Below the pieces are notes generated by a model. That model had not been told where the DNA came from. It saw nothing but the letters and a program-made list of their open reading frames with translations, and did no database searches. From positions 1-64,000 of the forward strand of contig JAFXJR010000104.1 in assembly GCA_017532145.1 (NCBI GenBank): a stretch of 64,000 nucleotides of DNA, in the 5' to 3' direction. How positions within the stretch are numbered: position 1 is the stretch's first letter; each line of letters starts with the position of its first letter. Below, piece after piece: positions 1 to 8,552 of the stretch. The translations under genes and the position numbers were made by a program. Source of the stretch: Lachnospiraceae bacterium. Its GTDB lineage: Bacteria > Bacillota > Clostridia > Lachnospirales > Lachnospiraceae.

Positions 1-1
1 C

Positions 2-70
2 AAGAACAGCAACCAGACTGAGAAGGCAAGCAATTGTTCTAATAACAATAAGAATACAAATTCCAAGTAA
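2..70 (+). CDS. 3' end of an unknown Asn/Lys-rich protein (partial)
   Basis: The reading frame is open from the window edge to TAA at 68-70 and encodes 22 residues, mostly Asn, Lys, Ser and Thr. It is followed by a clear intrinsic terminator, which supports it being the end of a real gene. The composition resembles the tails of small Asn-rich spore-associated proteins, but 22 residues do not allow a family call. Confidence 0.4.
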   Translation, partial: KNSNQTEKASNCSNNNKNTNSK

Positions 71-138
71 GAAAGCAGTAACAGCTTCTTATCAATAATT
101 CCGAAAAAGGACACCGGTCTTAAATCAGGTAATTCGGA

Positions 139-170
139 AAACGGCATAGTGCAATCTATGCCGTTTTTTT
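139..170 (+). terminator. Intrinsic terminator
   Basis: A GC-containing stem (ACGGCATAG with CTATGCCGT around a 6-nt loop) is followed directly by seven T residues. It ends transcription from the gene entering at the left edge and insulates the jet operon. Confidence 0.9.
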
Positions 171-221
171 ACAGTATGGGAACAAATAGAAACATTTGTT
201 TGTTTTTATGGGTTAACCTTG

Positions 222-250
222 TTGAACTTCCAGTATCTGTATGTTATCAT
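222..250 (+). promoter_or_regulatory. Candidate sigma-A promoter of the jet operon
   Basis: TTGAAC at 222-227 and TATCAT at 245-250 are separated by 17 bp, about 60 bp before the jetA start. It lies just after the preceding terminator, where an operon promoter is expected. Confidence 0.55.
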
Positions 251-309
251 AAATACAAGTAGCGACGAATATCTGCATTGACCGATATAGTTTGGAAAGG
301 AGCATGGTT

Positions 310-1698
310 TTGGCAAATTATTTTTCGGAAATACCAGATGGCTTCTGGGGCTTATTTCGTTCTGGAAACCGACAGATTTATATAGAAGCGTTGCTGGAGA
401 TTAACCGTGCTTATCAATACAGCAATTATTTTTTAAGCAAGGAAATCTGTGTGGCGGCTCTGGATGACTATTTTGCTCGAAACAAGGTGACTTTGGAACA
501 GGAGGAAGCAGAGGAGACAGAAGGAACAGAACCTGTGGCTTCCAGAATCCTGAACTGGCTACTAAAGAATCACTGGCTGCGGAAGGTGGAGGACTTCCAT
601 GAAATGATGGTATATATTGTGATACCGGATTATGCAGCAGTATTTGTGGAAGCCTTTGCCCATCTGGCAGGAGAGGACGAGGACGAGACTCAGGTATATA
701 TTCAGAATGTCTATGCCATTCTATTTTCCTTCCGCAATGATCCCAGAGCTAATATAGGTCTGTTAAAGACAGCGTTGATTAATACCAGAAAATTAAACAA
801 GTCCCTGCAGGATATGCTGTTAAATGTGGATAAATTTTTTGAAAGTTTGTTAAAGCAGGATAACTATGGAGACTTGCTAAAGGAGCATCTGGATGGATAT
901 GTGGAAGAAATTGTTAGGAAGAAGTATCATATTTTAAAAACTTCTGACAATTTTTATCTATATAAGGCAGATATTAAAAGGCTAGTACAGGAAATGAGGC
1001 ATAATACCGAATGGCTGCAGCTGGTATGTCAAAAGAACCGGCAGCTCAGAGGAATAGAATTGACTATAGAGGATATCTGTGAGCAGCTGGATAGAATTGA
1101 AAAGGATTTTGCAGATATTGAGCATCGGATTATGAATATGGACAGGGAGCATACCCGATATATTCGTGCCACAGTAACCAGGATGAATTACCTGTTAAAT
1201 ACAGAAGACAGTATGAAGGGGTTGGTAATCCAGCTGCTGAATATGCTGTCCACTGGCCAGGATGAGGAAGAGGAGGGAAGGAGGCTGAAAAAAATCAGTG
1301 GTATAATGAATTTTTCTTATCCTTCTGTTTTATCCAAAAAGTCCTTATATAAGCAAAGAAAGGTAAAACAAAATTTTTTAGAGATACTGGGAGCTGAACA
1401 GGAACAGATACAGGAACTGTCCAAAGAGGAAATTCTAAAGCTGAACAGGGTGAAGAAACGCTACAGCAGGCAGCAAATAGACGCTTTTGTGGCAGAACAT
1501 ATGGAAAATGGAAGCTTTATGGTAACAGAGTCTACCATACAGGATAAGGAAGCCTTTGAGAAGCTGGTATTGGCTTATGATCAGTCTATACGCAGGGACA
1601 GTGCTTTTCAGGCGGAGGTACTGGAGGGAAGGCAGATAGAAAATGAACAGTTTATCTATCCGGAAATGATATTTCGTAAAAAATCAAAGCGGGAATAG
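310..1698 (+). CDS. jetA: Wadjet defence protein JetA (DUF5716-like)
   Basis: This is the first gene of a Wadjet-type SMC operon. By knowledge of the family, JetA is the kleisin-like subunit that bridges the SMC ATPase JetC and binds JetB; the complex extrudes loops on small circular DNA and has it cut by JetD. The protein is about 462 residues, mostly helical and acidic. Its N-terminus (FWGLFRSGNRQIYIEALL) fits the JetA start. GGAAAGGAG at 294-302 is best spaced for TTG 310; ATG 304 lies only one base after it and is the alternative. A dispersed repeat separates this gene from jetB. The family call rests on similarity and on the jetB and jetC neighbours. Confidence 0.8.
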   Translation: MANYFSEIPDGFWGLFRSGNRQIYIEALLEINRAYQYSNYFLSKEICVAALDDYFARNKVTLEQEEAEETEGTEPVASRILNWLLKNHWLRKVEDFHEMMVYIVIPDYAAVFVEAFAHLAGEDEDETQVYIQNVYAILFSFRNDPRANIGLLKTALINTRKLNKSLQDMLLNVDKFFESLLKQDNYGDLLKEHLDGYVEEIVRKKYHILKTSDNFYLYKADIKRLVQEMRHNTEWLQLVCQKNRQLRGIELTIEDICEQLDRIEKDFADIEHRIMNMDREHTRYIRATVTRMNYLLNTEDSMKGLVIQLLNMLSTGQDEEEEGRRLKKISGIMNFSYPSVLSKKSLYKQRKVKQNFLEILGAEQEQIQELSKEEILKLNRVKKRYSRQQIDAFVAEHMENGSFMVTESTIQDKEAFEKLVLAYDQSIRRDSAFQAEVLEGRQIENEQFIYPEMIFRKKSKRE

Positions 1699-1719
1699 GA
1701 TGAGTGACTGTGAGAGAAA

Positions 1720-1813
1720 GTAACACAGCTATTCATCAGGTTTGTACACTTGATGTGCTGACTGTAGGAAAATGTAGTGGTAACAACATAGCAGTGAGGG
1801 TACAAAACAGTTA
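1720..1813 (-). repeat. Dispersed structured repeat, copy 1 (short form)
   Basis: This stretch matches the reverse complement of copies at 36944-37033 and, at the ends, 11629-11762 and 40434-40567. The shared core is the block reading CACTTG-TGTGCTGAC-GTAGGAAAA, followed by GTGAGGGTAC and AACAG near the other end. It lacks the internal hairpin module of the long copies. It fills the jetA-jetB gap, ending about 98 bp before the jetB ATG. Confidence 0.8.
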
Positions 1814-1911
1814 AAAATGAACAAAGAAGCAAGTAAATTAAGCAAGATAATATGGTTCTAAGAAAATGTTAGTATTTTTTAGAGCCTTCGGTGTATATAA
1901 GGAAAGGGAAT

Positions 1912-2529
1912 ATGATTGACTATTATGAAGGTCTGATGGAGGACGAGCAAAAAAAGGTATCAGAGGTTCTGGAATGTCTGTATAAGCAGACCTTTCTTTT
2001 GGAACATATTTATGATAAAAAAATAAAGAGATATATAATCAACAAGATGTTTTACCAATGTGACAAGCATCTGGAATTTATTAAGGCATACTTTGCAGTA
2101 ATGGGGATGGAGGTAGTGGAAAACGCTCAATTGGGAATTATCTATCTGCGTTCCGGACAGGTAATGGGTGACAGGCTGACCAGGCTGGCTACCCTGTATG
2201 TGCTGGTATTGAAGCTAATCTATGATGAGCAGATGGCCACCGTGTCTTCCTCTGTCTATGTGGTAACTACCTTGGGAGCTATTCATGAAAAGCTGGGGGT
2301 ATATGGTCTGTTGGAGAAGGCTCCCTCCGATTCAAAAATTAGAGAGACACTGGCGGTACTCAGGAGGTATCAGGTGATTGCACTACCGGATTTTATGGAT
2401 AGTTTAGATGGTTATACAAGAATTATCGTCTATCCTACAGTGAATGTGATTTTAATGGGAGACGATGTAAGAGCCTTATTAAAAGACTTTGGAGAAGAAG
2501 GAGCAGGAGAAGGTGGAAGTGAATCATAG
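1912..2529 (+). CDS. jetB: Wadjet defence protein JetB (DUF4194-like)
   Basis: This is the second Wadjet subunit, a KITE-like (MukE-like) partner that by family knowledge binds the kleisin JetA. The protein is about 205 residues. It contains winged-helix-type helices and ends with a strand-rich segment (IIVYPTVNVILMGD) typical of this small family. ATG 1912 is chosen because AAGGAAAGGG precedes it at good spacing; a GTG at 1891 in the same frame has no ribosome site. Its 3' end overlaps the start of jetC, which indicates translational coupling. Confidence 0.8.
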   Translation: MIDYYEGLMEDEQKKVSEVLECLYKQTFLLEHIYDKKIKRYIINKMFYQCDKHLEFIKAYFAVMGMEVVENAQLGIIYLRSGQVMGDRLTRLATLYVLVLKLIYDEQMATVSSSVYVVTTLGAIHEKLGVYGLLEKAPSDSKIRETLAVLRRYQVIALPDFMDSLDGYTRIIVYPTVNVILMGDDVRALLKDFGEEGAGEGGSES

Positions 2530-5500
2530 ATTTCAGGCTTTGTCAAAAATTTGTCTGAATAATTGGCATTATATTCAACAGAAGGTGGTTTCGATTAGCG
2601 AAGGTATCAACTTTTTTACCGGACATTCAGGAAGTGGAAAATCCACAGTAATTGATGCCATGCAGATTGTGCTTTATGCGAATACGGATGGCCGGGGATT
2701 TTTTAATAAGGCAGCAACGGATGACTCCGACAGAAACCTAATTGAATATTTGCGAGGCATGGTAAATATTGGGGATGACAACAATTTTTCTTATTTAAGA
2801 AATCAGAATTTTTCCACGACTATTGTTCTGGAATTTAAGGATACGGAACGGAATACCTACCAATGTGCAGGGGTGGTTTTTGATGTGGAAACAGTGACTA
2901 ATGAGATAACCAAGCTGTTTTTTTGGCATAAGGGAGTTCTGGCTGAGGATGGCTATCGCACAGCAGACCGTACCAAGTCTACAGAGGAAATCAAGCAATG
3001 GCTCTTAAGGAGTTTTGTTAAAGAGGACTGCTATTATGGTACTCATAATGAACGCTTTCGCAGACTGCTTTATGATATTTATCTGGGGGGACTGGATGTG
3101 GAAAAATTTCCCCGTCTGTTTAAAAGAGCCATTCCCTTTCGGATGAATATTAAGCTGGAGGAGTTTGTTAAGGAATATATCTGTATGGAGCAGGATATCC
3201 ATATTGAGGATATGCAGCAAAGTGTCATGGAATATGGCCGTATGCGCAGGAAAATCGAAGAAATCTGTCAGGAGATGGAGAGACTGGAGGGTATCTGTCA
3301 ACAGTATCAGCTGGTAGCTCAGGAAAGGGAAAAGGGCAGGCAGCTGTCTTATTTTATGGAAAAGCTGGAGATTCTCTTAAAGCAGCAGTTCCTTTCCCAA
3401 AGTCAGGAAAAAATAAAGACCTCTCAAGTCCAATTGGAGCAGACCAAACAGGAGATTGGAAAAAAGAAGGAGGAAATCAAAGGATGTCAGCAAAAGAGAG
3501 ATGAGCTGTTTTTGCAGATTAATAACAGCAGCTATGAGCAGCTTCGTCGTCGGCTGGAGGAGTTGGAAGCCTGGCTGGAGAATCTGAACCGAAGCCGGGA
3601 AAGCTGGCAAAGGTATTCAGAAGCTTTGGAGGTATGGAACACGGTGGATAGTGTATCTTCACAGACACTTTGGGATATAGAGGCATTTCAAAAGGGGACG
3701 ATTGACCAGGAAACCTTGCTGCGATTAAAAAGAGCTTTGTTAGAGGCAAAAAAAGAGGTAGATAGAGAATATAAGGATTTTCATGCACAATTAAGAGAAA
3801 TTGACCAGAAAAAAAAGGCATTAGAGGAGGAATTATCCCGATTAAAGCAGGGAGAAAAGGTTTATCCCAGAGAGCTGGAGGAACTGCGTGAGGAGCTACA
3901 AAGGCAGCTGCAGGAAAAAACAGGAAGGTTGATTCCTGTGGAGATTTTGGCAGATTTACTGGATATTCGGAATAAGGAATGGGGAAATGCTGTGGAGGGC
4001 TATCTGAGCAACCAGAAGCTGGGGCTTCTTGTGGCACCGGAATTTGCCCATCTGGCCATGAAGGCTTATCAGTCTATGGATAGCAAAAAGTATTATCGCT
4101 ATGGGGTGGTGGATACGGAGCAGGTATGTAAGGACAAACATCCGGTATTAGATGGTGCCTTATCTGAAGAAGTGAAAACAGATAAGCCCTATGTCAAAGC
4201 CTATATCGACTTTCTGTTGGGAAGGGTGGTAAAATGTAAGAGCATGGAAGAACTGAAAAGCTGTAAAATCGGTATTACCAGTGACTGTGTCTTGTATCAT
4301 AGCTACCGGCTTCAGCATATGAATCCAGCCAGTTATACCAGATATGCTTATATTGGAAAAAACAGCTTGTCCCAAAGAATACGTCTGTTGCAAACAGAGA
4401 TTCAGAAGTTGATGCAAAAACGTACTCCTATTCAGGAGGAGGCAGAAAAGGCAAAGCAGATTCTTGGTTATGAAGCCCTATCTCAGGAGGTAGAAAATTA
4501 TACAAGGCTGCAGGAGGATATGCATAAAATTAAAAGGAAGGAGACAGAAAAAAAGAAGCTGGAACAGCGTCTGCAGGCAGAGGAGCATCTGGAAACGAAG
4601 CATATAGAGGAAGAAAAGACAGCCTTGGAGGCATTAATTGAAAGGGAGGAGGAAGTATTAAGGAGCAGGGAAAATCATAGGCAGCGTCTGGAGGAAGGAA
4701 TAGAAGCAGAGGCGAAACGGATGGTGGAGCTAAATAAAGAACTGCTTGATTTACAGCAATTATTTGTACGGCAGCAGACGGATGAGGAGGCTTTTACCGT
4801 GTTTTTAACAGAAAATTCCGGGATAGCCTATGAAAAGCTGCAAGAGGATTGCAAAAAGAAGCAAAGTCAGGTCTTTGACATTTATGAAAGACAAAAGGAA
4901 GAATTGTTGAAGCTGCGGTCAGATTATCTGAAAAATTATCCTCAGCGTAATTTTGAATTAACAAAGGAAAGTAATGAGCAGTATGAAGAACTTTATCGTC
5001 GGCTAAACTGTGAGGATTTGGAGGAGTACAAGAGGAGAGCCACTGAGCAGGCTAAGACGGCAGTACTGCATTTTAAGGATGATTTTATGTATAAAATCCG
5101 CAGTGCTATCAAAGAGGCTATGCAGAGAAAGGATGAGTTGAACCGAATCATTACCCGTCTGGATTTTGGAAAGGATAAGTACCAGTTTTATATTGGCAAA
5201 AATAAGGGAGCTGACGGAGAATACTATGATATGTTTATGGATGATTCTTTAGAGATTAATCCTTCTGATTTGCATATTGGATTGGATAATCAGCTGAGTC
5301 TGTTTACTTTGGAGCATGAGAATACCTATGGGGCTATGGTGAATGATTTAATTAATATTTTTATTCCTCCAGTTAATGCCTCTATGGAGGAAATGGAGGA
5401 GGCAAAGCGAAATATGGATAAGTACGCAGATTACCGTACCTATCTGAACTTTGATATGCAGCAGATTATCCAAAATGAGGAGGAGACGATTAAGATTCGC

Positions 5501-5881
5501 CTAAGTAAGATGATTACGAAAAATTCCGGCGGTGAGGGACAGAATCCTTTATATGTGGCTCTGTTAGCCAGCTTTGCGCAGGCTTATAAAATTGATTTGC
5601 GTCCGGGTTTGCAACGTAATCCCACTATCCGTCTGGTTGTGCTGGATGAAGCCTTTTCCAAAATGGATGCAGAAAAGGTGGCAAGCTGTATTTCCCTGAT
5701 GAGGGGACTGGGCTTCCAGGCGATTATCAGTGCAACCAATGATAAGATTCAAAATTATTTGGAAACAGTAGATAAGGTCTTTGTCTTTGCCAATCCCAAT
5801 AAACGGGCTATTTCTATTCGGGAGTTTGAACGGAAGGAGTTTGAGCAGTTGAAGGGGGATATGGTGGAGGAAGGTGTATAA
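2519..5881 (+). CDS. jetC: Wadjet SMC-like ATPase JetC
   Basis: This is the motor ATPase of the Wadjet complex, in the MukB/SbcC/Rad50 style. From GTG 2519 it is about 1120 residues. The Walker A motif GHSGSGKS is at residues 35-42, long Glu/Lys/Gln-rich coiled coils flank a central hinge-like region around residues 470-600, an ABC signature (NSGGEGQ) is near residue 1001 and Walker B (VVLDEAF) near 1040. The ATPase head therefore looks intact. TTG 2489 and GTG 2513 are alternative starts. The gene overlaps jetB. A JetD nuclease should follow but none is recognisable, so the operon as seen stops at C. Confidence 0.88.
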   Translation: MNHRFQALSKICLNNWHYIQQKVVSISEGINFFTGHSGSGKSTVIDAMQIVLYANTDGRGFFNKAATDDSDRNLIEYLRGMVNIGDDNNFSYLRNQNFSTTIVLEFKDTERNTYQCAGVVFDVETVTNEITKLFFWHKGVLAEDGYRTADRTKSTEEIKQWLLRSFVKEDCYYGTHNERFRRLLYDIYLGGLDVEKFPRLFKRAIPFRMNIKLEEFVKEYICMEQDIHIEDMQQSVMEYGRMRRKIEEICQEMERLEGICQQYQLVAQEREKGRQLSYFMEKLEILLKQQFLSQSQEKIKTSQVQLEQTKQEIGKKKEEIKGCQQKRDELFLQINNSSYEQLRRRLEELEAWLENLNRSRESWQRYSEALEVWNTVDSVSSQTLWDIEAFQKGTIDQETLLRLKRALLEAKKEVDREYKDFHAQLREIDQKKKALEEELSRLKQGEKVYPRELEELREELQRQLQEKTGRLIPVEILADLLDIRNKEWGNAVEGYLSNQKLGLLVAPEFAHLAMKAYQSMDSKKYYRYGVVDTEQVCKDKHPVLDGALSEEVKTDKPYVKAYIDFLLGRVVKCKSMEELKSCKIGITSDCVLYHSYRLQHMNPASYTRYAYIGKNSLSQRIRLLQTEIQKLMQKRTPIQEEAEKAKQILGYEALSQEVENYTRLQEDMHKIKRKETEKKKLEQRLQAEEHLETKHIEEEKTALEALIEREEEVLRSRENHRQRLEEGIEAEAKRMVELNKELLDLQQLFVRQQTDEEAFTVFLTENSGIAYEKLQEDCKKKQSQVFDIYERQKEELLKLRSDYLKNYPQRNFELTKESNEQYEELYRRLNCEDLEEYKRRATEQAKTAVLHFKDDFMYKIRSAIKEAMQRKDELNRIITRLDFGKDKYQFYIGKNKGADGEYYDMFMDDSLEINPSDLHIGLDNQLSLFTLEHENTYGAMVNDLINIFIPPVNASMEEMEEAKRNMDKYADYRTYLNFDMQQIIQNEEETIKIRLSKMITKNSGGEGQNPLYVALLASFAQAYKIDLRPGLQRNPTIRLVVLDEAFSKMDAEKVASCISLMRGLGFQAIISATNDKIQNYLETVDKVFVFANPNKRAISIREFERKEFEQLKGDMVEEGV

Positions 5882-6090
5882 AATTGATGGATGAAAGATG
5901 GGGTAGAGAGGAGGATATTTAATTACCAAAGTAATATTATTTCTAAAGGAAGGGTTGATAATCACTTTTGAGTAAGAGATGGATAAATACAATTATTACT
6001 ATAAATGAGCAAAGTTGAAAAATTGAATAAAACTATCAAAAGCATACCTATCTTGCTGCTGAAGCAGAGTCCATTAGTTAGGATAGGTGA

Positions 6091-6338
6091 AGTAAAAAGA
6101 ACGAAAGCAATGAACTGGCAAGGAGCATATTACGAATGTTTTGGGATGAACATGAAACTGCAATATTGATAGCTACGTGTGCAGATTATCAAGTAGGCAA
6201 ATGGAGTACAGGAAGCAGGCTGTTCTAAATGTGCAGAAAATCTGGACAAAGGAGGAGTGGTTATCCGCTCAAAGCTTTGTGGATGAGTTTATTTTAGAAA
6301 CCCATCTGTCACAGGAGGTCTATCAGTATAGCTTATAA
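6091..6338 (+). pseudogene. Frame-broken gene remnant downstream of jetC
   Basis: Two short overlapping frames suggest one broken gene. The first (6091-6228) reads ELARSILRMFWDEHETAILI and then degenerates. The second (6201-6338) reads YRKQAVLNVQ and then WTKEEWLSAQSFVDEF, and ends at TAA just before a terminator. A shift near 6200 would join them. It sits where jetD would be expected. The WDEHETAILI motif resembles an N-terminal block I associate with restriction- or helicase-linked proteins, not clearly with JetD. The rest of 5882-6090 shows no gene. Confidence 0.35.
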
Positions 6339-6341
6339 GTA

Positions 6342-6378
6342 AAAGGACAGAGCAGGTTTGCTCCATCCTTTATTTTTT
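6342..6378 (+). terminator. Intrinsic terminator ending the jet region
   Basis: AAAGGA pairs with TCCTTT and GAGCA with TGCTC around a GGTT loop, with a CA/CA internal mismatch. TATTTTTTAT follows on the plus strand. It marks the 3' end of the jet transcript. Confidence 0.65.
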
Positions 6379-6451
6379 ATCTTACATAAGGTCATAAGTA
6401 TATAGTCCCTACAGCAAAATAAGGGGGACAACCTATTTGGTACAGGGCAGT

Positions 6452-7465
6452 TTATAATAATTGAATCCCTAATCTTTCTGCCTCCTGCATCACGTCCTGG
6501 GGCCATAGAGAGCATTGTACCTCACCAATATGTGCTTTACGAAGGAAGAACATACAGATACGGGACTGACCAATACCTCCTCCTATGGTATAGGGAAGCT
6601 CTTCCTGAATAATCGCCTTCTGGAAGGGAAGTTCCGCACGCTCCGGGCATCCTGCCTTTTCTAGCTGGGAAAGAAGGGCTTCCTTATCTACACGGATTCC
6701 CATGGAAGACAGCTCCAAAGCAATATCCAATACAGGGTAGTAGACTACAATATCTGCATTTAATGCCCAATCATCATAGTCTGGAGCGCGACCGTCATGC
6801 TTTTCTCCCGATTCCAGTAAATCTCCAATTTGCATAATGCAGACGGCTCCTTTGGCCTTACTGATATAATATTCCCTCTCCTTTGGTGTATATTCGGGGA
6901 ACATTTCTTCTAACTCTCTGGTAGTGACAAAGAAAATATCATGAGGCAGGATTTCTTCAATATAATCATATTGAATAGCCATATATTTTTCTGTTTTACG
7001 CAGTACCTTGTAGACGGTTTTTACTACATCCTTAAGGGTATCCAAAGTACGCTCCTGTTTGGTGATAATCTTTTCCCAGTCCCATTGATCTACATAGATG
7101 GAATGGATATTATCCGTGTCTTCATCTCTGCGGATGGCACTCATATCTGTATAAAGACCTTCTCCCGCAGAAAATCCATATTTTTTCAAAGCAAATCGTT
7201 TCCATTTTGCCAGGGAATGAACAATTTCAGCTTCTCTTCCATCCTGTCCTTTCATATCGAAGGTTACAGGGCGTTCGATTCCATTTAAATTATCATTCAG
7301 TCCGGACTCTGGAGTGACAAAGAGAGGGGCGGAGACCCTCAACAGATTGAGGCGTTCTGCCAGAAGATTCTGGAAAAAGTCTTTGACAGTTTTGATACCA
7401 ATTTGAGTGTCATACAGATTTAGTGCAGACTGATAGTCCTTAGGAATCATAAAATTTTTCATCAT
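6452..7465 (-). CDS. asnA: Aspartate-ammonia ligase (asparagine synthetase A)
   Basis: The product makes asparagine from aspartate, ammonia and ATP in the cytosol. It is about 337 residues, the normal length for AsnA, a class II aminoacyl-tRNA-synthetase-like fold. Family-typical segments include RVSAPLFVTPESGLNDNLNG, the DEDTDNIHSIYVDQWDWEK block and the C-terminal GGGIGQSRICMFFL motif. The start ATG at 7465 follows GAGG by five bases; an upstream in-frame ATG (7528) lacks a ribosome site. No T-box is visible in the upstream region. It is a single-gene unit. Confidence 0.95.
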   Translation of the reverse strand: MMKNFMIPKDYQSALNLYDTQIGIKTVKDFFQNLLAERLNLLRVSAPLFVTPESGLNDNLNGIERPVTFDMKGQDGREAEIVHSLAKWKRFALKKYGFSAGEGLYTDMSAIRRDEDTDNIHSIYVDQWDWEKIITKQERTLDTLKDVVKTVYKVLRKTEKYMAIQYDYIEEILPHDIFFVTTRELEEMFPEYTPKEREYYISKAKGAVCIMQIGDLLESGEKHDGRAPDYDDWALNADIVVYYPVLDIALELSSMGIRVDKEALLSQLEKAGCPERAELPFQKAIIQEELPYTIGGGIGQSRICMFFLRKAHIGEVQCSLWPQDVMQEAERLGIQLL

Positions 7466-8003
7466 ATTATCCTCACTTTTTGATACGGTCATCAGTTTCT
7501 CCAATATATATTTAAACGCTTTTTGCAACAGAATGCAAGAAGTATTTATATTTTTGGCAAAAATATATGATTATAATACAGCCCAAACACCCAGCTCTTC
7601 TACTTCAAGTATACTAAGTATAAACTCATTTTGTGCAAATACAATAGATGCTGAGTGGAAACTTGTATCCCAAAGTTTATCAGTTATCTGATATCTTAGG
7701 ATGGTTTTCTATTCAGGAATAAATTTACATCAAAGAGCATATGCTGGAAAGTATCGAAGGTGAGAAGGAGCCTTTTGTAAAAAAACGCGATAGATAGCAG
7801 AAAAAGCCAGTCCTTTTGCTTCCAAAGATTAGAGAGGAAAATAGCAGAAATGCTTATCATCTTGTAATAGGAAATGGACAACCCTGTCAAAGGCTATTGT
7901 CTATTTGAACAAAAATAAAAGAGGATGGAGAAATATACTGGATAATTTTTAAAAGCTGTAAAATATCGCACTTTTCGCCACTTTTTATTTAAGAATATTT
8001 TGC
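7466..8003. other. Intergenic stretch between asnA and the HPr-like gene
   Basis: About 540 bp between divergent genes. I see no convincing gene, RNA or T-box on either strand. A 64-codon frame on the minus strand (7696-7890) is hydrophobic but has no ribosome site and is judged chance. Confidence 0.5.
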
Positions 8004-8031
8004 TTTACTTTTGTAAAAATTTGGATATAAT
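8004..8031 (+). promoter_or_regulatory. Candidate promoter of the HPr-like gene
   Basis: A perfect TATAAT at 8026-8031 is preceded at 16 bp by TTTACT (8004-8009). It lies 50 bp upstream of the HPr-like start. Confidence 0.6.
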
Positions 8032-8080
8032 ACATTCATAACAAAGGTAAATGTTTAATCAAGTAGAAAGGGTGGTTTTT

Positions 8081-8308
8081 ATGGTACAGCGTAAAATAAA
8101 ATTAAAACTGGATGAAGTAAAGGATTTTGTAACAGCAGCCTCCAGATGTGACTTCGATATTGACATCAGTTATAACAGGTTTATCGTTGATGCAAAATCT
8201 ATTGTGGGTGTACTGGGATTGGATCTTGCACAGGTACTGACGGTGTCTTATTCCGGTTATAGCCCTGAGTTTGAAGAATTGATGAAAAAGCTGGCTCCGG
8301 CCTGCTGA
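8081..8308 (+). CDS. HPr-family protein lacking the phosphocarrier histidine
   Basis: A 75-residue protein with the HPr fold pattern. The segment DAKSIVGVLGLDLAQVLTV matches the regulatory-serine region of HPr, with Ser40 in the Ser46 position. The N-terminal HARPA block that carries the catalytic His15 is absent, and the protein contains no histidine at all. It therefore cannot act as a normal PTS phosphocarrier; a structural or regulatory role is inference. ATG 8081 follows AAAGGGTGG; an in-frame ATG at 8051 is less well placed. It has its own promoter and terminator. Confidence 0.75.
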   Translation: MVQRKIKLKLDEVKDFVTAASRCDFDIDISYNRFIVDAKSIVGVLGLDLAQVLTVSYSGYSPEFEELMKKLAPAC

Positions 8309-8354
8309 CAGAAAAATACAAAAGGATATCAAGAGGAGGAATAGTTTCCTTCTT

Positions 8355-8398
8355 GAACAAAAAGCCCGGAGAGTAGATACTTTCCGGGCTTTTTGTTC
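8355..8398. terminator. Strong bidirectional intrinsic terminator
   Basis: A 15-bp near-perfect stem (AACAAAAAGCCCGGA with TCCGGGCTTTTTGTT) around a loop of about 11 nt has A and T runs on both sides. It serves the HPr-like gene and could also stop minus-strand readthrough from cutC. Confidence 0.92.
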
Positions 8399-8448
8399 AG
8401 GTGAGGAGTTTTTGGGAAGATAATCCTTCTAGTGAATCAGGGAAACGC

Positions 8449-8483
8449 TGATTAAAGTATTTCCTGCACTGGATTTTCTCCAC
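8449..8483 (-). repeat. Short dispersed intergenic repeat, copy A
   Basis: The block from ATTAAAG through TTTCTCCACA matches the reverse complement of 54129-54162 at about 32 of 34 positions, with weaker similarity extending about 20 bp further. Both copies are intergenic. Confidence 0.65.
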
Positions 8484-8552
8484 AAAGCGGAGTGCGTAGC
8501 GTGGTGTGGAAAGTAACAATTAATCAATGATAAAGTCAAAGTGGATATTCGG

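Noticed and set aside
2795..4417. Several minus-strand frames of 61-172 codons inside jetC
   Set aside because: They lie opposite a long coiled-coil gene, have skewed composition and no ribosome sites; they are antisense shadows.
7696..7890. 64-codon minus-strand frame in the asnA-HPr gap
   Set aside because: Hydrophobic by AT-rich composition, with no ribosome site and no recognisable motif.
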